Shown piece after piece: positions 1 to 10,759 of a DNA stretch of 64,000 nucleotides. Location: assembly GCF_000321225.1 (NCBI RefSeq), contig NW_004450479.1:2199019-2263018 (forward strand). Reading direction: 5' to 3'. Both the position numbers and the translations under genes were made by a program. Numbering within the stretch: position 1 is the first letter of the stretch; every line of letters begins with the position of its first letter. Below the pieces are notes generated by a model that saw only the letters and a program-made list of their open reading frames with translations, made no database searches and was not told the DNA's origin. The DNA is from Odobenus rosmarus divergens. Its lineage: Eukaryota; Chordata; Mammalia; Carnivora; Odobenidae.

Positions 1-1165
1 ACAAAGTTCTGTAAGAAATAAATTCCATCTGTGTTGATTGAAAAGGCTTCCTGTAAAACACAGCATGTATGCCTGGAGCCTTGAAAATGGATTTCTTTTT
101 TGGAATAATTTTAATTGTTTTTCTAAACGGAAGTCTTACATGTGAGGTGGAAGGGGAGATGTAAGAGAAGTCTCATTCTTCATGGAGGTCAATGGGTCAG
201 ACCTTAACCTGATTTTTTAAAAGTGAAGAAAGGCACTGTAAATGCGCTAAGTCCAAATGCTGAGGTGAGCATGAGTAGAAGCAGCCAGACCAATGACCAG
301 CTGTTCCAGGGACTGAGGGGTAACTCGGGGGCCGGGACCACCATCCTGCCTGCATTTAATCCTAGAAATAATACCGGGCATTTTAAACAGTACCACGGAG
401 TACTTTGACAATTTTTTTGTAAATTTAAAAAATAAAAGTAATAAATTCCTGCTGGAGGAAATTGGAAAATGTCAAGATGAATAAAGAAAAAGAAACCAAG
501 AGCACTGTTCACATTTTGTGTATTTTCTTTCTGCCTTTACTTTCTGGCATATATATATATATATATATATGTTTAAAATCTATTTTTTTACATTAAAAAA
601 AACAACAACATTATCCTGAAACATTATTTTGAAAATAAAGACTAGAACAAAGAAATGCTTAATTCCACTGCCCAGATATAACTGCCACTAATATTTCTTT
701 GTATAGCTTTCTGTATATGTTATAAATATGTATTATAAAGAGACGTGCTCATTTCTATAGTTTTTGCAAAAAAGAATCATTCACTTTTATACAAACAACG
801 CTATATAGCAAAACATCTCATGTTGCGACTTGTCTCTTTCACTTACGGCGAGAGCACGTTGTCCTAGCACAGCCAGCAACTAGGGAATGTGGAGGGTGAC
901 CCACAGTGAGGGGCACAGCCCTCGGGGTCATGCTGTAGGAAGCCGTGACCTTCACCTGCCTTAATGAAACTTAACAAGCCAGACTTTTGGTTCCAAAGAC
1001 ATAAGGCAAACACTGTTCCATTCATTTCCAAAAATGTCCAGAGGGACATTAAGCCTCCATGCAGAGCCTTGGGGAGGTAAGTGTTCAATTTAGCACTAAT
1101 AAAAATAATTACTATTATCCTGTAATAATAGTGGCTAACTTTACGGAGCATGTCGTGGTACCAGA
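1..1165. other. AT-rich intergenic sequence, no gene recognised
   Basis: Apart from the AT microsatellite this stretch holds short random ORFs only. The 60-100 codon frames lack domain, signal or splice context. Confidence 0.6.
549..570. repeat. (AT)n microsatellite
   Basis: Eleven uninterrupted AT units inside an AT-rich segment (about 1-830). No gene was seen in that segment. Confidence 0.9.
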
Positions 1166-1167
1166 CT

Positions 1168-1312
1168 CTGTTCTAAACACTTCACACATTAACTCAATAC
1201 TCATGATGTGGCTATTGTCCCCACTTCACAGATGAAGAAGCTGAGGCACAGGTAGATTAAGGAACTTGCCCAAGGTCACTCAGTTAGTAAGTGCTGGAAC
1301 CAGGATTCAAAC
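1168..1312 (-). repeat. MIR SINE
   Basis: Contains CAGATGAAGAAGCTGAGGCA, AACTTGCCCAAGGTCACTCA and AACCAGGATTCAAACC in order. This is the reverse complement of the MIR consensus from the tail to the tRNA-like head. Confidence 0.9.
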
Positions 1313-2082
1313 CAGGAGGATGACTCCAGATCCCAAATTTTGCCGTATATCAGGATTGCCTGGAAAAGCCCAGTGTCCACGCCGCACCCTCACGGGTAGA
1401 ACGAACGTCAGCGGACAGCAGCCCAGAACCCCCACGGGACCGTGTGTCCTGGTTTCCTGGGGGCAGTCCTGGTTTTCATCTTCTGCCCCGACATATTCTC
1501 GAAAATGTCCTCGCTTGGGTGATAAATCACTGTCACTCAACCTCTTACCCACTGAGACCTATGCTCCTTACTCACCGCATCATGGATCATTGTTTGAAAC
1601 AAATGTTTGTTTGTTTTCAGGCCCCTTCCCCCAACTAGATAGAAGCTCCATAAAAACCGGGACCTTATCTTCTCTTTCCCTCTTTAGGCCCTGCAGAGAG
1701 CACAGAGCCAGGCAGAGCAGGGGGCACAGGGTCTGTTGACTGACTCCAGTGAGCAGGACGCCAGGGAACTCATCCAGAAGCAGAAACAAGGGGAACATTC
1801 AGGGCACAAGGCACAGCGATCCCATTTTCAGTCACAGCAGCAATGACTGTCCTTTGGAGGGAGGAAGCAGTGGGGGAGGGGCAGACCTGGAGACTAGCTA
1901 AAGGAGCCCCCACCCCACCCCAAGAAGAATGGCTGCCCGAAGACTTAAAGGACAAGACCCGGGGCCACTCCGACCTGGATAGGAAAAGAAAGTGACTTAA
2001 CTTTGAACCCCCAAGTGGGCAAAACAGAGCGTGAGAAGAGCGTTGAGCAGGAACCTTTGCTTTCGGCCCTCCCTGTATCAGT

Positions 2083-2420
2083 CAAGATAGGCTAAGTGCC
2101 GGCACCCTCCGACCTCAACAGAAGGTCATTGCTCACCCACACAGCAGTTCATTGCAGGTGTCTGGGGTAACCCGGGGGGGACCCTTTCCATCTCGTGGTC
2201 CCTACCATCCCCAGAGTCCCTGAGCCCTCTGTTAGATGACTGCCTGCTCCCAGCCAGCAGCCTTGCAGGGGAACTAGGGCTTCTATTGGCTGGGCCTACA
2301 GTTTACATCATCTCTGCTGCATTCTATTGGCCAAAGTCGGTCATGTGCCACAGCTAACTGCAAGGGAGACTGGGAAGTGTAGTCTCTATGCCCAGGAGGA
2401 ACTGGAAATCGATTGGGTAG
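2083..2420 (-). repeat. Ancient interspersed repeat, family uncertain (LTR-like)
   Basis: GTATCAGTCAAGATAGGCTA at the left edge and, further right, two ATTGG boxes with GTCATGTGCCACAGCTAACTGCAAGGGAG and GGGAAGTGTAGTCT match a common eutherian repeat pattern that I cannot name with certainty. The strand is tentative. Between 1312 and 2083 I see no gene or clear repeat. Confidence 0.4.
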
Positions 2421-2484
2421 ATAAGGTGCTACAAGATTTCTTCTAGAAATGAAAGTAAAAAGTCAAAAAAGGTTATGTATTCAT

Positions 2485-2895
2485 CAACTGGGACTTGCAT
2501 TAACAAAGTGCCACAACCTGGTGGCTTACAACAACAGAAATGTGTCACAGGCTGGAGGCTGGAAGTCTGAAATCACGGTGTCAGCAGAGTAACCTTCCCT
2601 CTGACGGTTCTAGGAGAAAATCCGTCCCATGCCTTTCTGTTAGCGTCTGGTGTCACTTCCAATCCCGGGCATTTCTCGGCTTGCGGCACCCAACTCCAGC
2701 CTCTGCTTCCCCTGACACACAGTGTCCTCCTTGTGTGTCTCTGCATCTCCCCTCTCCTCAAGGACCCCAATCAGACTGGATTGCGGGCCCCCAACATCAT
2801 CTGCGAAGACCCTATTTCTAAGTAGGCCCACATTCACAGCTACCAGAGCTTAGGACTTGGATATAGGTCTCTGCAGGACACAATTCAACCCATAA
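2485..2895 (-). repeat. MaLR (MLT1/MST-type) LTR remnant, antisense
   Basis: CAACTGGGACTTGC..., GTGGCTTACAACAACAGAAATG, GGAGGCTGGAAGTCTGAAATCA and, at the right edge, GAAGACCCTATTTCTAAGTAGG then ACACAATTCAACCCATAA are the reverse complement of a typical MLT1-type LTR. Diverged and non-coding. Confidence 0.65.
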
Positions 2896-2916
2896 GAAAG
2901 AAAGGGCATGAACTTT

Positions 2917-3093
2917 TTTTTTTTAAGATTTATTGATTGATTGGGGGGAGGGGCAAAGGGAGAGAGAGTCCTAAGCAGACTCTACACTGAGCACGAGCCA
3001 GACATGGGGCTTGATCTCAATACCCATGAAATCAAGACCTGAGCCTAAACCAAGAGACGGTCGCTGAACTGACTGTGCCACCCAGGCGTCCCA
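2917..3093 (-). mobile_element. SINEC (Can-SINE), antisense, with target-site duplication
   Basis: Begins with a T tract and AAGATTTATTGATTGATT, has a GA-rich middle, and ends with the reverse complement of the tRNA-like head (CACCCAGGCGTCCC). The flanking repeat GGCATGAACTTTT occurs at both ends (from 2908 and from 3095). The tRNA-like head is not a tRNA gene. Confidence 0.92.
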
Positions 3094-3558
3094 TGGCATG
3101 AACTTTTTAAAGGTGCCTGAAATGTACCTACATTGCGCCCCAAAAGATCATCATAATTTGCATACAAACTAGCCGCCCAGGAGAGGACAGGTATCGTCCC
3201 ACCTTCTCCAAACTGAGGAGCAGTATTTTGGTTTTCTTCCTTGGTTTTATTACCTTGATTCTTGCAAATTTGATAAGTGAACAATGGCATCTCATTTTCG
3301 TTCTGATAGGCACCCCTCAGGAAAGACACAGAAAAGGGGAAGAGTGCTCAGGAATCACGTCATCCAGGCTCAGGAAGTGGAGGGTGTCTGCTAGGCAGCG
3401 AGCGGCTGGCCACCCCAGGACACAACCCAAGCAGGGACTTAGGAACATGTAACTGGCAGAAGTTGATGCTGAAATAGTTCTCCTCCTGCAGAAAGCAAAT
3501 ATCAGAAGGCAGGGAGGACAAAAATTTCCATTTATCCATCTGAAATTAATGTTTCCAG

Positions 3559-3848
3559 CGAGGAGGCCTGGATGGCTTTGTGCAGACAGCCAGCTGCCGC
3601 AGTCGCGAGTCTTGTCTGGTCTGCCTGTCACAGCGGCAAGTTCGGTCTGATGGTTGCAAGGGATGAATGTGACAGCGGCACTCGGAGCAAGCCGTCCACA
3701 GAGCAGATCCTGGAGGCCACGGATGCCATCACACGTCAGAACACTGTGTGCTCGGTCCAGAATTACCCCACGCCAGTGAATTATTCATACCAGCCACCTT
3801 ATGATATGCGATCAGATTCCAGGCAGAATGTCAGCCAGGGAGAAGTGG
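3559..3848 (+). other. Unassigned exon-like or conserved-looking segment
   Basis: An open frame runs from ATG 3572 to 3865 between an acceptor-like TTTCCAG (3552-3558) and a donor-like GTGG|GTAAAT (3849). The predicted peptide (97 aa) includes SKPSTEQILEATDAITR and matches nothing I recognise. No neighbouring exons were found. It could be a non-coding RNA exon, an enhancer, or chance. Confidence 0.25.
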
Positions 3849-4020
3849 GTAAATGTAATCTGTAGTCTCAATTTCTGTCATAGTTTGGGTCATTATTTTT
3901 CTTTCGTCACTCTCCATCTCCCTGCCGGATTCTGCCTTCTCGAGTTTCTAATCAGAGGGATATGTCAGGAGCAAGTCTGAAAACCTCTGCCTTCCTTCCG
4001 ACTGCGCTCTCCCATGACAA

Positions 4021-4460
4021 AGAGTTAATATGTTTAAGATACATATTTTATTACCTTTGAGTGCAAGTAATTGCTATGGTTATTTCTGTTGACCTTAGAA
4101 AACAAAAGAGCTAGCTATTTTGCCAGCAAAATAAGTTTATGGAGGACTAGAAAAGCAATTGCAACCTGGCGCAAGCGAGCTTGGGTGAGCCACAAACGAG
4201 CACGGAGAGCTGTGTCCAGGGGCTGGCTTTTACAGCGGAGGGTAGTGGGCGGGGCCTCATCACTGAGCTCTCATTGGCTGGGCTGTTGCCAGGCGAAGGG
4301 AAATTCTGCCTCCCTCCCCTATGCTGTCTGATGGCCGTGTGGGAGAGCGCCCCCTTCAGGGCTGCCCCACTCCGTTTTAAGTGAGCTCTCCTCTGTCTTC
4401 ACATCTTCTTAAATACATATTTTCCTGTCCTTTATTTTGAGCATGGTTTGAGTTTTTTGC
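4021..4460. other. AT-rich segment with CCAAT and RFX-half-site-like motifs
   Basis: AT-rich sequence (4021-4095) precedes GGGCGGGGCC (about 4250), an inverted CCAAT (CTCATTGGCTG, about 4271) and GTTGCCAGGCGAAGG (about 4286). There is no repeat match and no coding gene. It could be a regulatory element; function is inferred from motifs only. Confidence 0.3.
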
Positions 4461-5084
4461 GCCATTCTATCTGTGCTCCCAAGGGAGGTGTGGAGGGGAG
4501 CCCACTTCTCACCGCAAAGCGCACCCGTCACTTTCATGGCCCCACCTCTGAGAAAGGGACAGTCTCCCTCTCTGATCGGTGGGGTGAGTCAAGAATCCCC
4601 TCCACCACCCACTCCCAGGAAAGCCCGAGAACCCCAGCTATAACCAAAGCAGGGAGGTCGAATTAAATGGAAATGAAAAAAAAAAAGCTTGTAACTGCCA
4701 AGCTGATCTCCATTGGATTAAAGATTTTTGTGATTAGGGATTCAAGGTGGGCTCCAGGTACACTCCAAACCTATCCCCAGAACCAGAGGCTGCATCACTG
4801 ACCTACAGTCTTTCAAGGTACTCAGGCTTGAACCCTCCTAAATTGGGTCCAAGTCTACTCCTCAAAGGGTCTGCCTGTGGTTCCCACCTCCCTTTAGCCT
4901 TTCAACACAGACGGGACCACCGTCTGATCTCCCCCAGAGCACGGGGTTAAATCTCACAGGTAATGAGATCTGGAAAGAAGGCTGGATTTCTCCTGAGCTC
5001 ATTGATTTTCCCAAGAGACAGGTTGGACCCCACAGCCATTCACGTTGACCCCGACACTATCCAGTCCATTCGTTGGCCTGCGGA

Positions 5085-5300
5085 AGGCAGTGGTCAAGCA
5101 TGTGCACTGCAGCACCACCTGCCATAGGGCCTTCACCATAAGACAGAGTCAGACTCCAGCAAAGCTCTACCACTAACAAGCTCTGCTCTCTCAGGCAAGC
5201 TACTCAGCCTCTCCAAACCTCAGCTTTCTCAGCTGCAGAATGGGGAAAAGATTAACTTACCTTGAGCACTGAGGATGCAATGAGGTAGTGGAACTTTGCA
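5085..5300 (+). repeat. MIR SINE
   Basis: GTGGTCAAGCATGTGCACTG...CTCTACCACTAACAAGCTCTG...CAGCCTCTCCAAACCTCAGC and GAATGGGGAAAAG follow the MIR consensus in sense order. From 3860 to 5085 only the AT-rich segment described separately stands out. Confidence 0.85.
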
Positions 5301-5349
5301 AAGTGATTCTTTTAAAGCTTAGGGGCTAGACTGGGGAACACCCAGGGCT

Positions 5350-5720
5350 CAAAAGTCTCCAATAGCCCCAGCTCCCTCAGGATAAATCCAGAGTCCCTAC
5401 CCTCACCCCCAGAGCTTTACAGGATCTGACCTTGATCCCTCTCTGCCCAAACGTCAGTTATGATGACCTCTGTGCTCTTCTGGGACACCACAAGCCAAGC
5501 CAACCTCACCTCTAGGCTTTGCACTTGTTGCTCCCATTGCCCAGAACACACTTCCCCAGATGACCTCATGCTTCCTGCATTCACTTCCTTGCAGTCCCCA
5601 CTGATATCACCACTCAGAGGAGCCCTCCAAACACCCATGTTCCTGAGTCCCCTCCTCCTGCTCTTTCTCACTCCATAACCTTCATAACCACCTGGCACAC
5701 TTGACATGGACTGTTTATTT
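5350..5720 (+). repeat. L2 LINE 3' fragment
   Basis: CAGGATCTGACCTTGATCCCTCTCTG, GGCTTTGCACTTGTTG, TGCCCAGAACACACTTCCCC and the following CATTCACTTCCTTGCAG match the 3' part of L2 in order. No ORF of the element remains. Confidence 0.75.
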
Positions 5721-6147
5721 ATTGCCTGCTAACCCCTCTGGAAGGTGAGCCAGGTAGGGGCAGGAATGCTGGTCTGTCTTGGTTGGCCTCAACCCTGCTG
5801 TCTCTCATGGAGTAGGCAGGGGTCTGGAGCTAATTGGGAGGTAGAGTGAGAGCCTGGTGCTTGACTGGCTGGGGTGGGGGAGAGGGGGTCTCAGAGCACT
5901 CCCACATTTCTGGCTCAGGCAGTCTGGGCCCAGGGCACATGTGCCATGAGGCAACATAGCTGCAAGATCCTCCCCAGCCCTGGCCTCTGTGCTCCCCAGG
6001 CATGCATAGGAGCTGCTGTTTGAAACTAAGGAGGAAAGAGTCTGATTTGGGCATGCGGGGGAGGTAAAGATGATGGAGGGTTGGCATATGCTCTTAGCTG
6101 TTTGGAACTGAGCTAAGCCCAGACACTTAGATAGGTACCAGCTGGAG

Positions 6148-6200
6148 GAGCTGGGACTGGGAGGGACTGGGAGGGACTGGGGGAGGACTGGGAGGGACTT
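6148..6200. repeat. Short tandem repeat, 11-bp GGGACTGGGAG unit
   Basis: Four to five imperfect copies of GGGACTGGGAG. On the minus strand they encode the SPSQS repeats of a spurious ORF. The rest of 5721-6680 has no recognisable gene. Confidence 0.75.
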
Positions 6201-6679
6201 TGGGGATTCTGGGCATCAGCAGGAACACTTGAGTCAGATGATACAGTGTGGCATGGCATTGGGGGCTCATTCTCCAAGAAGACAGCTTCAGGGTGTCCAG
6301 GGGAGACATGGGCACAGACATTGGCTCTTGTTTGAGGGTCCCTGACAGCAGAGGCTGTCCCTTTGAGGGTCTTTAGGGTGGGCAATGTCAAATCACAGTG
6401 GGACAGCTGGGAGGAACAGGGATCCTCCTGTGTTACCACCTGGACTGTGAGCCAGTGTGACATTCCTTGGGGATGTGGGGCTACCCTAGTGTAATTTGGA
6501 ATGGGGACTAGAAGCCCTGCGGGTATTGGTGGGGCAGATGGAGGGACTTTGGGCAACTGTGGTTCTGTAAGTTGTGGCATTTGGTGACACGTGCGTGACG
6601 CGGCCACGCACACCTCTGCACCACCATAGCTACTCATGCAAGCCAGCACCAACTTGCCCCATACAAACACTCGCACCAG

Positions 6680-7300
6680 GTTTTCTTGGCCTCCACACTG
6701 TTGACATTTTGGGCAAATGATTCTTTTTCGTTTTTGTTTCGGTTTACATCTTAGCATTTTGTAAATATACATGACAAACCACTATTTTAGCCATTTTGAA
6801 GTGTCCAGTTCAGTGACATTGAGCACATTCACGTGCTTGTGTGACCATCCCACCATCCCCACCCAACTCTTTTCATCTTACAAAACGGAAACCCTGTCCC
6901 CGTTAAACCCTGACTGCCCCTTCTCCCTTTATGCAGCCCCTGGCGCCCACCGTCTACTTTCTGTCTCTGCAAATGTGGCTCCTCTAGGCGCCTCATGTAA
7001 GGGGAACCCTACAGTTGTTGCTTTGTGACTGGCTTCTTTAGCTCCGCATCATGTCCTCAAGGTCCATCTGTGTTGTGTCCTATGTCACAATTTCCTTCCT
7101 CTTTAAAGCTGGATATTTTTCTCTGCTGTGGAGCCGTCCTGCACACTGTAGGATGATCAGCAGCATCCGTGGCCTCTACCCACTAGATGCTAGAAACCTT
7201 TCCCTCCTCCCAATTATGGCAAAACCAAGAATGGCTCCAGACTTTACCAAATGTCTCCTGGGAACCAAGACTCCCGCCCCGCCCCGGTTCTAGAACCACG
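6680..7300 (-). mobile_element. MER5-like hAT DNA transposon remnant, split by an L1 insertion
   Basis: The left piece (6680-6727) reads CTTGGCCTCCACACTGTTGACATTTTGGGCAAATGATTCTT. The right piece (about 7128-7300) reads GAGCCGTCCTGCACACTGTAGGATGATCAGCAGCATCC... and ends with GGTTCTAGAACCACGGCTC. Together they follow MER5A in antisense orientation, with an L1 fragment between them at the point where MER5A would be continuous. Non-autonomous, so no transposase is expected. Confidence 0.8.
6728..7127 (-). mobile_element. L1 3'-end fragment, antisense, inside the MER5-like element
   Basis: Starts with a T-rich stretch and continues with CATGACAAACCACTATTTTAGCC, ACATTCACGTGCTTGTGTGACC and TGTCCTCAAGGTCCATCTG. 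This is the antisense 3'UTR and ORF2 end of an old (L1M-type) element. No intact ORF remains. Confidence 0.8.
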
Positions 7301-7512
7301 GCTCTAGTCGCACTCGCCTCTGACTCGAATCTCCCCTGCATGTACCTGAGTGCCCCCCAAACAGCAACCTCACCTCTGCAAAGGCGCAGGGGCGCCTTGG
7401 GAATGTGTACCCAGCACCTGCTACAGCCGGGGTCCCCAATCCCATCCACACACATCTCTCCCGTCAGAATCGCCTGATAACATTAGGGCAGATTTTCACA
7501 ATAGCCTTCTTT

Positions 7513-7537
7513 AAAAAAAAAAAAAAAAAAAAAAAAG
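7513..7537. repeat. Poly(A) tract (25 nt)
   Basis: Twenty-five uninterrupted A residues, perhaps the tail of a decayed retro-insertion. The sequence before it is not a recognisable SINEC or L1. Confidence 0.9.
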
Positions 7538-7539
7538 TC

Positions 7540-9080
7540 TCTTTTCTTAAATCCACATTAAGCATATGGCAAGCCATGTGCTGGCTGCATTACCTCCTGC
7601 AAACTGAATGCTGGCCTCTTGTTTTCTACCTTCCATCTGGGGAGACATAAATCCTACTTAGAGTCAAACCCCAGGAGATCCGTGAAGCATGTGAGAGTCA
7701 AAGATAAACAGGCCTTCTTTGCCCTTGGACACATAAGCTGGATTTTCTTTAGTAATCCAGCCTCTTCACGGAAACAGCCAAGAGCAAGGAAACTCACAGC
7801 ACAATCCATAACAACACACACACACCCCAAAAAGAGTGAGTCTGGCAGTCCAGGAGGCTGACAGCCACAACTTGGGCCATGTTTCAGCCGCGCGCTCCCC
7901 CCTCCCAGACCTGGCCAGCAGAGCTCCGTTTGGATCTGCACAAAGTGCCAGATTCCCCTCGAGCCCCACATAGCTCTGCTAATGCACATCAGTCCTCAGA
8001 CAAAATCTTTTATTTCCCAGTAAGCCTGGAATAAAACAGATGAATTTGCAGGGGCTTTAGGAATGAAAAAGAGACACCAGAGCCCCTCAGGATTATCTTG
8101 GCAGAGAATGGATTTCGTTTGCTCACGTATGGTTCGTCGGGCGTTGATTAAAGTCATAGAATTTTGGCATTGGAATCAATCAGAGCACTTTAAAGTGCAA
8201 ACAAGTAAACCTCCCTTCCAGGGCCAGAATGGAACCGAGGAGCGGTGGTCATCCAGCTTTTGCTGGAACATCCCAGAAAGGTGGCAGATTTGTCCCTGTT
8301 CTTCAAGCCCTCCTGTGTTCCCCGTCCTCTGTCACCTGACTGACTTGTGGCTCTTCCCACAGGGAGAATGTGCTTCTCTGACCCTTGACTTCTTTGGGCT
8401 TGGCCTAGGGACTTGTTCTGGCCAATGAGACTGGTGGCGTGGCAAAAGCAGGGGGCTGGGGGAGTGCTGGGGGGTCGCCTCTTTCTCCAGAGCCAGCAGC
8501 CACCCCAGCCAGCCCACAGACCCCGGTGTAGCTGCTGCGTTAAGCCGCGACGTGGGGCTGGCTTGTTATGCACCCTTGCTGGGCCGATAGCCGGCCAGTT
8601 CGGGCGCAGGCTAGTTCGCGCTCCTGCGCAGGCCGCTGCGGTCTCCTGCCCGCTCTCACGCAGAGCCAGCGGACCGTGCAGGGGAGGAAAGCACAGCTTC
8701 ATAAGGCAGACATTGTCCTTGTCAACGCCATCCGTTATCGGAAGGCGGCTTTTGTGTCTTGCCAGACTGCCTCTCTCCACCAGGCCCTGGGTGGGCCCGG
8801 CCACAGAAACAGCCTAAACAAGGGTGGTTTGGCTCTCGATTCGGTGGCCTGCCTGCTCCTTTGTGAGTCTTCCCTCCCTCCTTGGGAGGCTGGAGGAGAC
8901 CCCAGTTATGGAGGAGACTTGTTCCTGGCACATGGGGTATCTACGGCAACCCAGCATTTCATAGAGAGTGAGAGACCATCAGGCCAGGGGCACGTTGCTT
9001 TATGGAGAGGGCAGAGGCCCCCATGGCAACCCGGCAGCTCTGGTGACCCTTCCCTCCAGCCCTTCCCCCTTCTCGGCTCC
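7540..9080. other. Intergenic sequence, no gene recognised
   Basis: The 204-codon (−, 8190-8804) and 174-codon (+, 8568-9092) frames overlap each other in GC-rich sequence and show no domain, signal peptide or splice context. No clear interspersed repeat was seen. Confidence 0.5.
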
Positions 9081-9082
9081 CA

Positions 9083-9743
9083 TCACAAGTGACCTGTCCC
9101 AAACAGATGCTTACACACCATTCATGGCAGGACTACTCATGATCGACAAAAGGTGGGATATTATTCAGCCTTAAGAAGGAAGGACATCCAGGGGCGCCTG
9201 GGTGGCTTAGTCGTTAACCGTCTGCCTTCGGCTCAGGTCATGGTCCCAGGGTCCTGGGATCGAGCCCCGCGTCGAGCTCCCTGCTCCGCAGGAAGCCTGC
9301 TTCTCCCTCTCCCACTCCCCCTGCTTGTGTTCCCTCTCTCACTATGACTCTGTCAAATAAATAAATAAATAAAATCTTTAAAAAAAAAAAAAGAAGAAGA
9401 AGGAAGGACATCCGGCCACCTGCCACATGGATGGACCTGGAGGACACTGTGCTCAGTGAAGTCAGCCACTCACAAAGGGGCAAATACTGGAGGATTCCAC
9501 TTATACCCTAGAGTTGTCACTTATAGAGACAGAGGGTTGAACCGAAGTTGCCAGGTCCTGGGGGAGGGGAATGGGAAGTTAGTGTTTAATGGGGACAGAG
9601 TTTCAGTTTGGGACAATGACAACATTCTGGTGGTGATGGTTGCACAACAATGTGAATGTGCTTAATGCTACTGAACTGTTAACTTAAAAATGGTTACAAT
9701 GGTAAATTTTACATTATGCATATTTTACCCCAATTTTTAAAAC
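9083..9743 (+). mobile_element. L1 3'-end fragment interrupted by a SINEC
   Basis: Reads CCATTCATGGCAGGACTACTCATGATCG...GATATTATTCAGCC before the SINEC and CACATGGATGGACCTGGAGGACACTG...TAAAAATGGTTACAATGG...ATTTTACCCCAATTTTT after it. This is the 3' end of an old L1 in sense. Non-coding remnant. Confidence 0.85.
9190..9396 (+). mobile_element. SINEC inserted in an L1, 17-bp target-site duplication
   Basis: Head GGGGCGCCTGGGTGGCTTAG, GGTCCTGGGATCGAGCCCCG, CT-rich middle, AAATAAAT repeats and an A-rich tail. The exact 17-bp repeat AAGAAGGAAGGACATCC is at 9173-9189 and 9397-9413, so this insertion is younger than the L1 it interrupts. Confidence 0.96.
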
Positions 9744-10189
9744 AGGACCTGTCCTGTGTCCCGGGTTCTGGAGGCCCAGCTCCCACCCGGCTGTCAGACA
9801 GCAGAGCCAGCTGATAAGTGGAGTCCCAGGTCGGGTGTGCCCGGGGAGGAGGCGCTGGTGCCCGCTGCCGGCTGCCATCTTCCTCGGGTTCAGTGGGAAT
9901 CCCCAGCATCCTCACTGCTTTACTCACAGTGATTGCTAACGGGCACCCCCCCAGGGGTCGGGGTGGGCCAGTAGGGGGTCGCGGGGGACAGAGAGACAGT
10001 CCCCCTGACGCTCCTCTGACTCCACACAGAGGTGGCACACTCTGGGTGGAGGGGAGGGCTCTTTGTGGCTGGTGTCCGGCTGGAAGGTTGGAGCGTGAGC
10101 AGGTAGAATTTGTTGGGATGGGGAAAGTAGGTGAGAACAGCCAGGACAAAACCAATGAGAAAAGACTGTGGAGAAGGACAGGGAAAGCC

Positions 10190-10400
10190 TTTGGACCTAC
10201 AGACGCGGGCTCACACTCCGGCTCTGCCATGTATGGGCCGCGTGGGTCTGAGCAGGCTACCCCCCCTCCCCCCGCCGCCGAGCCACCCCACTGTCCTCAT
10301 CTGTGAAGTGAGCCTAATAACAGGACCTCTGCCAGGCAGGCTTTTGTGCAGGGTAATACAATATGATGTGGAGTCCAGTGTCACATAGCGAGGGCTTCAT
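10190..10400 (+). repeat. MIR SINE
   Basis: GCGGGCTCACACTCCGGCTCTGCCATGTATGG, CCACTGTCCTCATCTGTGAAGTGAG, AATAACAGGACCTC and GCGAGGGCTTCATTAATATC match MIR in order. From 9744 to 10190 no gene or clear repeat was seen. Confidence 0.75.
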
Positions 10401-10630
10401 TAATATCAGTCCTTCTGGCGCGGGCCCCAGTGGTCCCCGTGCCCATGAGTCCTGTCCGGTGTGATCCCCTCCCCCGGAGTGTGGGCAGACCAGGGCCTTG
10501 CTTCTGACAAAGGCTGCAACAAAGGTAACGAGGTGTCACATCCATGCTCCGGCTGCCCATGGTCGAGACTGCGGTCCTGCTGTCACCCTTGCTGGCCCTC
10601 CCGCTTGCATGCTCGCTGAAACAGGCTGCC

Positions 10631-10715
10631 GTGGGGTGAGATGCTCTGTGGGGTGAGATGCTCCGTGGGGTGAGATGCTCCGTGGGGTGAGATGCTCCGT
10701 GGGGTGAGATGCTTC
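10631..10715. repeat. 17-bp minisatellite, five copies
   Basis: GTGGGGTGAGATGCTCC repeats at 10631, 10648, 10665, 10682 and 10699 with almost no divergence. The unit is not a multiple of three, so the same motif appears in all three frames (HLTPRSISPHGAS...) on the minus strand. Confidence 0.95.
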
Positions 10716-10759
10716 GCGGAGAGGCCCACGTGGCCAGGGGCTGAGCGAGGCCTTGGCAC

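Noticed and set aside
6113..6772. 219-codon minus-strand frame with a CPKCQQCGG start
   Set aside because: It begins inside an L1/MER5-like repeat and ends in an 11-bp tandem repeat that encodes the SPSQS run. The cysteine pattern comes from repeat sequence.
9190..9270. tRNA-like sequence at the heads of SINEC elements
   Set aside because: SINEC heads descend from a tRNA but lack an intact cloverleaf and are followed by a CT-rich body and A tail.
10631..10715. Repeat array considered as CRISPR
   Set aside because: Units are directly adjacent with no unique spacers, in a mammalian genome.
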